This document shows positions 56,705-64,000 of a DNA stretch of 64,000 bases, piece by piece. The stretch comes from Phlegmacium glaucopus (Eukaryota > Basidiomycota > Agaricomycetes > Agaricales > Cortinariaceae): NCBI GenBank assembly GCA_015039465.1, contig MU130553.1, positions 23,038-87,037 on the forward strand, written 5' to 3'. The first letter of the stretch is position 1, and each line of letters opens with the position of its first letter. Under the pieces are notes generated by a model. The model did not search any database, was not told the origin of the DNA, and saw only the letters and a program-made list of their open reading frames with translations. Position numbers and translations under genes: made by a program.

Positions 56705-58379
56705 ATGCTTTCGAGGCAGCTACTGCTCCTTGCGACTTTCGCTTCTTTCGCGCTCAGCATTGACATCCCCTCTATCTCCCACGTACGCGTACCCAAGGAC
56801 CCCTTCGAACCCGTCCAAATTCGCAATGCCTATGCTGGACCCACCGGTATGATGCTCTCCTGGAACACCTTTTCCAAGTTGCCTGCCACACCCACTGTCC
56901 ACTTCGGTTTCAAAGCCGATTTTCTCCCATTCGTTTCTTCACCAAAAAATGGCGAGAGCGTGACCTACCCTACCTCTCTCACCTTCAACAACCACGTTCG
57001 TCTCACAAACTTGTTCCCAAACACCAAATATTTCTGGCGACCAGCGTTTTCGAATGACACCAGCATCTTCTCTTTCACCACCTCGAGAGAGAAGGGTGAT
57101 CACACTCCGTTCACGATGGCTGTCGCTGTGGATCTGGGTTTAATTGGTCCGGACGGTTTGAGTACCACTGTTGGTCAAGGAGCCGCGAATCCTCTCCAAC
57201 CAGGAGAAATCACTACTATACAGTCGTTGCAGGCGCACAACGACTTCGATTTCCTCTGGCATCGTGAGTTTTTCACCTGGTTCAATCATCTTGGTCCCTT
57301 GCAGATGAACTCTTCTTAGCTGGCGATATCGCCTACGCCGACTACTGGCTCAAAGAAGAAATTCAAGGTTTCTTACCCAACACCTCTGTCGCCGATGGCT
57401 TCCACGTCTACGAATCCCTACTAAACCAGTTCTACGACGAGATGACCCCAATTACCAGCCAGAAGCCATACATGGTGGGACCTGGAAATCACGAAGCGAA
57501 TTGTGAGTAATAAAACTACTCCATCTTTCTTCCGAGGACTTTTTTTAAAACAATTGGACTCAAAAGGCGATAACGGTGGCTTTCACCAATTCGATGTCAG
57601 CATCTGCGTTACAGGCCAAACCAATTTCACAGGCTTCCGCAACCACTTCCGCATGCCGTCCTCTGAATCTGGAGGACTCGAAAATTTCTGGTACTCATTC
57701 GACCACGGAATGGTCCATTTTGTCCAAATAGATACAGAGACCGATTTAGGACATGGAATTATCGGACCTGATCAGCCCGGAGGTTCAGAAGGTGACCCTG
57801 GAGAAGATGGTGGTCCGTTTGGGTTGGCAGACCAGCAGATTAACTGGTTGATTAAGGATCTCAGGTCTGTGGACCGCAAGAAGACACCATGGGTCATTGT
57901 CTGTCAGTTCTTCCTCCTTCAACCCTTGTCGTTCTTTTTTCACTTACTCCCATTTAGCCGGCCACCGCCCCTCATACATTAGCAGTGACAACTGCCCAGA
58001 ATGCATAGAAGCCTTCGAATCCACGCTGAACGAATTCTCCGTCGATCTTGTCCTGGCAGGCCACGTCCACGTCTTCGAGCGCACGGCTCCCATCTTCAAC
58101 GGCACCATTGACCCTAACGAACTTAACAACCCAAAGTTCCCTTGGTACATCACCAATGGAGCTGCCGGTCACTACGATGGTTTGGACACTTTGAACCCCG
58201 TGTTGTCTCCTTTCAGCAGGGCAGCATTTGACACCCATTATGGTTGGAGTCGTCTAACATTCCACAATTGTACGCACTTGACCCATGAATTCATGAAGAG
58301 TGGGGATGGAACCATTTTGGATAGCGCTACCCTATTTAAAGATAGAAAGTGCGTCGGAAATTCTAAACATGATGATTAG
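56705..58379 (+). CDS. Secreted purple acid phosphatase
   Basis: A binuclear metallophosphatase that releases phosphate from organic esters, probably outside the cell. Exons 56705-57263, 57305-57502, 57567-57902 and 57958-58379 join to 504 residues. The signal peptide is [18 protein letters not shown]. An amino-terminal fibronectin-like domain ([17 protein letters not shown] to [10 protein letters not shown]) precedes the catalytic domain. All five metal motifs are present: VAVDLGL (D), [10 protein letters not shown] (GDxxY), GPGNHEANC (GNHE), SGHRPSY (GHR), and [13 protein letters not shown] (GHxHxxER). Several N-glycosylation sites (NDTS, NGTI, NCTH) fit secretion. Expression may respond to phosphate, but no regulatory site is recognised. 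Confidence 0.92.
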
Positions 58380-60007
58380 GTTAGGCGGAGGTTTTACTTG
58401 TAGGATCTCTAGGCACTTTGTAGCGTTTCATCTTTACTACTTTCAAATTGGATTGTGTATGTACTATTGTGCTGGTGACCCGAGGGTGTACCCGCTGAGG
58501 GCTTAAAAAAAAAACTAATATCACCTTTAACATGCATTTCCTGCTATTAGGCAGTATTTCTGCCCTTGTATCATCATAACATAGCTATATACAGTTCATA
58601 TTTGCCTTCCGGGCCAGATTATTTGTGATAAAAGATTGCTAAAAAATATATGGAGAGACCACCTATAACAGGATGATCCGATCAAAACATACCTAATTTG
58701 GACAAAAACGTACCCTTTTTGGGAGAGCCTCACCGACCCCGTGCAGTTATTATAATCTTGCGCTAATGTCGTTGATGCTACAGATGTCCAACCTCGCTTT
58801 GTAGGTTCAGCGGATCTTTCGGAGGCTGCTGTCGTTGAATTGCCAAGAGGTGGGGAATTGAGTAGTAGAAAGAAGATGGTACCTTCGAATTCGTTCCTAG
58901 CTTAAGCTTGATCTACCTATAAAAACCACACCTTTTTAGCAGAAGACTCACTGGCACTCAGCAAGAGTTCTCTCAACAAAGAGTCAAAAATTCATCACCA
59001 CCCTCCAGCCAATCATACATTTCGTTTCGCAATCCGACAATCGTTTGATTATTTCGGAGCAGACTGACTGGAGGAAACGATGAACGGATAGTTGACGATT
59101 GGCGGATCCGATTGACGGATCCGATCCTCTCAAAGTGTCATTACCAAAACAGCTGACCCGCACATCTCTAGCAGCATAACAGCATAGGTAAGTCCCAAGT
59201 ATTATTAGCTGTATCATCAAATAGTAGAAAAGATGCTCGGAAGTGAGTAAAATGGTAAGGGTAGATACAAGAAGAAACCGAAAAAAGTAACGATTACCAC
59301 CAAAAGGGCAAGGATGTCTGTCTTTATTACTACTACCCAGAAGTAATAGCAGATTGAAAAAAAGATATAACCAATCCACTCTCTTATCGAGAATAAAAAC
59401 ATGATAACAAGCCCTAATGCACTGACCAAGAAAGAAAGGAACAGACGAAGAAAAAGGAAAGCCGGCAATGCAACACACCCATAAAATGATCCAAAAAAAA
59501 AAGAAAAGCAGTAAACGTGAAGTAAAAGTAAAAATCAAGAAGACATTTATGCAGAACGATTTTTTTGTTTGGAAAAAGTTAGGTATGTGATAGGTATATT
59601 TTTGAATAAAAAAAATAAGTTAAGAAATGTATAGAGAAAGAATATCAGGAACATCTACTGATCGAGGCAACATCAGCTGCGAGATGGTGTTGAGCTGAGC
59701 ACGAGATGGCACCGTTTTGTTGCAGCGGAAAGAGGTAGGGGAAGGCAGTCCAATTTGACGTTTCCACATGGAGTGGGCGAGGTAGGAGCAAAGGGCAACG
59801 ATGGGACAGCGTAAGTATAAATGAGCGAGTCATGCAGGGAATGGATACAGCGGATGGAGAACAAACACAACAACAGAAGGAAGAAAGAGAAAAGCCGTGG
59901 GCAAAAAAGGGAGGTTCTCCTAAAATCAAAGGCAGTTCGAAAGTGTGAAAAAAAAAAAAGAAGTTCCCTTCCCTCCATCCATCATATCATATCATTACAT
60001 TCTCTCC
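58380..60007. other. Long intergenic region, purine-biased towards its right end
   Basis: About 1.6 kb. An A/G-rich plus strand from about 59,220 to 59,960 gives long minus-strand frames (for example 59538-58984) with leucine/phenylalanine-rich translations that show no family feature. I take this as 3' UTR/terminator of the minus-strand gene at 60008, as at 39.8-40.9 kb. Confidence 0.4.
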
Positions 60008-61706
60008 TCACCAATTCAAACTGCTCTCCCGCAGAATCGGCGCCGATATCGGGGTTCCGGGTACGATCCTCCTCTGAGTCATCGATGGTCCAGCAATAGG
60101 TACTGATTCATCCCGTCTCTCGCCCTGGAAACCTCTCAACGAATCCTCTGCATAATAAAAGCTTCTCCTCCTAGCTCCTCCAACACTGTCCTGATCAAAG
60201 TCTTGTCCCTCCGGTCTAACACCAGCCGGATCCATATCAGGAGGATCCGATAACCTCCGATGCTCGAGCTCACGACGACGCTTTATCATCCTATATACCA
60301 AGATAACGAGGATTAATAGAGCGATGGCAGCAAGAGCGCTGACCACCCCAATAATAGCATTTTGTCTCGTTTTTTCGCCATCATCCGAAGCAGAGGTCGT
60401 CCCTTTCGTGCCACCTGACTTACCAGAGTTGGGATCTGAGACAGAAAGAATCGAAAATCCAGAATTGACATGAGAAGCCAAAGCCTTAGCAACAACATCA
60501 GATGCTCCCGTATAAAACTTGGATTGCTTGGCCAGAATCTCCTGTGACAAGGTGCTAACGAGGTTCGAAGGAACGTAGCCAAGCCACATCGTTCCTAACT
60601 GGGCTGCATCAGCAGGCGTATGGTATGTAGTGGGTATGTAGACTTGTAAAGCCCATGTCAAGATCTGTGTACCTATTGAAAAAAAAAAACACTTTGAGCA
60701 ACGATATATTGACCAAAATAGAAAGAAATTCACCAGAGATACCAAGCGCCGTAGCAATGATAATCGGGACATAGGCAAAGATCTGAGTTGAGGAATCCGG
60801 ACTGTTAACGACAAAGGGCCAGTTCAAATCCTGATCGAACAAGATTCCGATAAAAGTATATCCCGTCAAATCCGTATTCGGATCCAACTGATTACGAGGG
60901 AAAATCCTAGCAGGGAGATTCGACGGTAGCGGGGCCGTAATCAACGTTGTAGCAGGGCCGGCGGCAGTCGCTTGATCGGGATTTGTTAAGGAATTAGCTA
61001 AAGTCGTAGGGACGGACGTGACCACCAAAGTGGAGAGGGTCAAGATGAAAGAAATGTTAGGATCTATAGCCACAGTTGTGGTGGTCGCGGGTGCAGTTGT
61101 AGTCGAAATGATAATGGAAGTTGTTACTGTGGCAATAGAAGGCTGAGGGAAACTGATGACGGGCATCGATGAGGAGTTTAACGCAGACGTGCTTGGGATA
61201 TCAGGAACACTAGTTGGAGGGATAGAGGTGGAAGTGTCAGTGGGAGGAATGATGGTTGGAGTGGACGGTGGAAGCAAGCTTGTGATTGGTGCAGCGACTG
61301 AACTGACTGCGCTGGTGATTGGTGCGGCCAGTGAACTTATTACACTGGTGATTGGTGCGGCTATTGAGCTCACTACACTGGTGATTGGTGCGGCTACTGA
61401 GCTCACTACACTGTCGACCGGTGCAGCCACTGAGCTCACGACACTGGCGACCGGTGCAGCCACTGAGCTCACTACACTGGCGACCGGTGCAGCCACTGAG
61501 CTCACTACACTGGCGACTGGTGCAGCCACTGAGCTCACTATACTGGCGACCGGTGCAGCCACTGAGCTCACTATACTGGCGACCGGTGCAGCCACTGAGC
61601 CTACTACGGTGGCAACTGGTGCAGCGACGGAGCCTACTACGGTGGCAACTGGCGCAACCACTGAGCCCACTACAGTGGCGACTGGTGCCACTACACTTGC
61701 AACTGG
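60008..61706 (-). CDS. Signalling-mucin-like membrane protein, 3' part (Msb2-like)
   Basis: Exons 61706-60734 and 60672-60008 (GT-AG intron) carry the repeat region, a conserved extracellular domain, a membrane helix and a tail. About 15 imperfect copies of an 11-residue repeat, VAAPVASVVSS-like, are followed by a Ser/Thr/Pro-rich part. The domain GYTFIGILFDQDLNWPFVV to ILTWALQVYIPTTYHTPADAAQLGTMWLGYVPSN resembles, from memory, the Hkr1/Msb2 homology domain of fungal osmosensing mucins. AIIGVVSALAAIALLILVILVY is the membrane helix, followed by RMIKRRRELEHRR and a ~100-residue cytoplasmic tail. The 5' end is not found on this strand upstream. It lies mirrored at 63262-64000. Joining exons gives 2328 nt, exactly 776 codons. 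Confidence 0.75.
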
Positions 61707-62333
61707 CCGACCAGCTTCGGGATCATCGCCCCCGCCACGGTCTCTATGTATCTCACTATATATCTGCTATATCGAGACCGATCTACCTGTTAGCGAACTC
61801 TATTTATTTCATTACGCGTCACTCTTTTGGTTATCAGCACACCCCACCACCCACTGCGCCACTGCAAACCACCTACTCCTTTAGTTTTAGACTCCTGGTC
61901 GTCCATGAACATTAATAGTCGACCGTCACGAACACATTCACTGAACCCACACACTGTAAACGAACTGTTTACGGCCAAAAGCCGTTAGTTAAAGAAAGCG
62001 TGCGAGTGACAGTGATTCAGTTGTCTTCGAGGAGTAGCGGTCGACGTTGCTGGGGGAGAGCAGTTCCACTCGAAAAGTACTGAAATACCACAAACCCACA
62101 TAGGTCATAACAAGAAACAACCCGAACCTAACCTTCCCAACTTCCTCCCACTAATCCCCTACCTAACCGCAGCTCAGCCAACCTACATGAAAAGACACTA
62201 CCCTGCAACACGTTACCGTTACACTAAACTTACCGTGAAAGAAAGATTGACCCTAAAAGCAAAGTAGAAACCTAAACCTTCAAAACCAACCCTATGATTG
62301 ATATTGACCATAGGTCTGTGGGCTCGTCATTAT

Positions 62334-63023
62334 TACCAGTGGTGGTTTTGGTTTCCGTTCCGACGTCGGTTCTCATGCAACCTATGATAAAAGCACGAAT
62401 ACAGCAGACTTCACTGCTACCTAAACATCGGGGTAGTCGTTTTCTGTCGTTCCGGTTCTGACGTTTTTTCCGCCGTGAAGTTCCACGGGTGAGAGTAAGA
62501 CGCGCGTTCTGTGCCTGTAGACAAAGAAAGGTGGCAGGGTTTTGAGACGCTGAAGGAGCACTTGGGTTCATGGGTGCGTTCAGCTAAGGAGTACGTGGAG
62601 CCTACCTAGTTAAGTCCTGATAGCAAAGCATACAGTAACTTTCGACACATATACGTTCTCAATATTGAACATAAATATCCGGCAACTTATGCCTCAGACG
62701 CTACTTCTTTTAACTCCTTGTGTTGTGCGAACATAAGTAGCAACTATAGTTCAGATTGTTTGCAGTCTAGTTTCTACGGCACTTCTTTAACATGCTGCAA
62801 GTCCGACGTTTTCACTTGTGAGAGTAGGCCATGCACAGAAGAAAGAAAAAAAAAATATCTAAACACGACTTCTACTAAAATCTGGACTACCCTTCTTCTT
62901 CCGAATACACGCTAACTGGCGTCTGGTACTACGAGACCTACAACGATTGTTCCACTTGAGAGAAGGGAACTAGGCTATCTACCTATACAAATATCAAAAA
63001 AAATGATCTAACCTAAGTAGACT
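62334..63023. CDS. RPL25: Ribosomal protein uL23 (RPL25), mirrored
   Basis: Visible only in the plain complement read left to right. uL23 is a large-subunit protein at the polypeptide exit, contacting SRP and nascent-chain factors. Exons 62334-62373, 62430-62628, 62680-62829, 62883-62952 and 63009-63023 have GT-AG introns and sum to 474 nt, 157 residues plus stop. The start is MVTTKTKGKAAAKS. Blocks RTSVSFHRPKTLRLPREPKY, PLNTESAMKKIEENNTLVF, IRPDGKKKAYVRLTADHDAL and the end ANKIGFI match eukaryotic uL23 throughout. In the true genome it would lie on the minus strand, directly upstream of the mucin-like gene. Confidence 0.92.
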
Positions 63024-63261
63024 TTCAGGTATCGAAAATACATCTTACTAGTAAGTACTAAACAACAAACAAACTACTACCAACGTATCGGGAATTCGCT
63101 GGCACACTCGCACACTAATCAACAAGGAATAGGAGAAAGAAGAAGGAACAGTTTCCGTCGAGGATGCTGCTGTTCACTTGGAAAAGAGAAATAAAATATA
63201 TAGAAATGAGATGCGAAAGTATCGCATGAGGTGCGAGAAACAAGACCTTTAGGTTGTGCGT

Positions 63262-64000
63262 TACTTTAAAAGACGCAAAGAGTGGAACGAGTAGCAGCAG
63301 GTCAGGCGGTCGTCGTCGGTAAGGAGTGGGCGAATGAGTGTACGAGCAGCGAGGAACCTATAGTAGTTTTCCGTCCTTCCAGAGGAACCACCAGATCCAG
63401 ACCCGCCATCACTCAGAAAAAAAAAAAAAGCGATATCCATAAGTACCGAAAGATCTGGGTGGAGTCAGCGGTGGTAGGCGACGTAGCTGGAGTCTAAGTA
63501 GTGGGTGTGAAGGTAGGGGATGTGGATGCGGGGGTGGACGCAGAAGATGGCCAAGTTCACCTCCTCCGGATGAACCTCCTCAGCCACCAGAACCTCCGTA
63601 AAACCCACCTTTAGGTGTTGGGCGAAGTAGGTTTCCTAGGAGAGGGTTGTTGCAGAGTGGATGTTGTTGTTGGGGTAGACAATGAGGAAGCGGTAGGCCG
63701 AGTCTACTGGAACCTCCACAGGACCCGCCATAAAACCCAGGGTAGCGAAGTGGTCAACGGTCACATCACCGTGGTCAACGATCACATCACCGTGGTCAGC
63801 GGTGACATCACCCGAGGCAACGACGTGGTCAACGTTCACATCACCGCGGTCAGCGGTGACATCACCCGAGTCACCAACGCGGTCAACGGTGGCATCACCC
63901 GAGGCAACGACGTGGTCAACGTTCACATCACCGTGGTCAGCGGTGACATCACCCGAGTCACCAACGCGGTCAACGGTGGCATCATCCGAGGCAGCGACGT
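63262..64000. CDS. Signalling-mucin-like protein, 5' part, mirrored
   Basis: Visible only in the plain complement read left to right. ATG at 63262 begins MKFSAFLTLLIVVQSASSS, a good signal peptide, followed by SLDIIKRQEG with a Kex2-type KR site. Exons are 63262-63406 and 63456-64000 (GT-AG). The second encodes PPQSPPSAASTSDSSPTLPS, a glycine/leucine stretch (GGGLLGGVGGLGGILGG), and then VAPVATVVGSV-type repeats to the last base. Continuing at 61706 on the minus strand keeps both the repeat phase and the reading frame (VAA then PVASVV). The complete protein would have 775 residues. Confidence 0.88.

Larger units (their letters stand above)
61707..64000. other. Mirror-image segment (string reversed without complement)
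   Basis: Reading these 2,294 bases backwards, without complementing, gives ordinary sequence that continues base 61706 in phase with the 87-bp coding repeat. The first 87 bases read back from 64000 equal 61620-61706. In window coordinates, genes in this segment must be read as the plain complement from left to right. Two genes become perfect in that reading (listed separately). Neither normal strand gives any recognisable protein. Bases 61707-62333 would be upstream of the ribosomal gene, including a likely 5' UTR intron with a CAAG-GTGAGC donor in the complement around 62070. Confidence 0.93.

Noticed and set aside
58984..59538. 184-residue minus-strand frame rich in F, L, I and C
   Set aside because: It is caused by purine-rich plus-strand composition. 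No conserved motif, start context or intron pattern supports it.
61156..61915. Long plus-strand open frames with repeats (EL-TTLATGAAT-like and PLSSLHWRPVQ-like)
   Set aside because: They are the antisense of the VAAPVASVVSS coding repeat of the minus-strand gene. A repeat with length divisible by three keeps all frames open.
61707..64000. A natural inversion or inverted duplication
   Set aside because: An inversion gives the reverse complement, which would be readable on the opposite strand. Here only the non-physical reading (complement without reversal) is coding, over two whole genes with splice sites.
1..64000. CRISPR arrays, operons, bacterial promoters or ribosome-binding sites
   Set aside because: The window is eukaryotic. 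Genes are intron-rich and monocistronic, and no regularly spaced identical repeats with unique spacers were seen.

Overview
The window reads as nuclear DNA of an agaricomycete mushroom (Basidiomycota). Genes are split by many short introns of about 50-70 bp, lie close together on both strands, and include fungal single-copy genes (BMS1, PEX19, 2-oxoglutarate dehydrogenase E1, a Ppc89/Cep57-type spindle pole protein). The repeats are also of agaricomycete type, for example a PIF/Harbinger element with its Myb/SANT-like partner gene.

Layout. Bases 1-26,640 are a repeat graveyard with no host gene that I can support. It holds copia gag/protease fragments (one pair now head to head), a copia LTR followed by a half-tRNA-type primer site, four solo LTRs with perfect 5-bp target duplications, a 3-kb PIF/Harbinger element with ~75-bp inverted repeats and an AAT duplication, and a 7.5-kb candidate element carrying a decayed large ORF. 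It also holds at least five short non-autonomous elements whose two ends are inverted arrays of very short motifs. Two of these have perfect 8-bp target duplications, which points to hAT-type transposition. One sits inside the decayed ORF, and removing it with one duplication copy rejoins the reading frame.

Bases 26,640-61,706 are the gene-rich part: AlkB-like dioxygenase (-), hotdog thioesterase (+), secreted carboxylesterase (-), two uncharacterised converging genes, a membrane-anchored F-box-like protein (+), a mitochondrial NAD+-type carrier (+), a single-pass membrane protein (-), PEX19 (-), a small unknown gene (-), BMS1 (-) divergent from the Ppc89-like gene (+), 2-oxoglutarate dehydrogenase E1 (-), purple acid phosphatase (+), and a repeat-rich signalling-mucin-like gene (-).

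Bases 61,707-64,000 are abnormal. On neither strand do they read as sensible sequence, but when the string is reversed WITHOUT complementing it reads perfectly. It then encodes a complete ribosomal protein uL23 (RPL25) gene with canonical introns, and the missing 5' end of the mucin-like gene, joined in frame exactly at 61,706/64,000. No DNA rearrangement does this, so the last 2,294 bases are almost certainly a data-handling artefact (or a deliberate edit). This is the strongest observation in the window.
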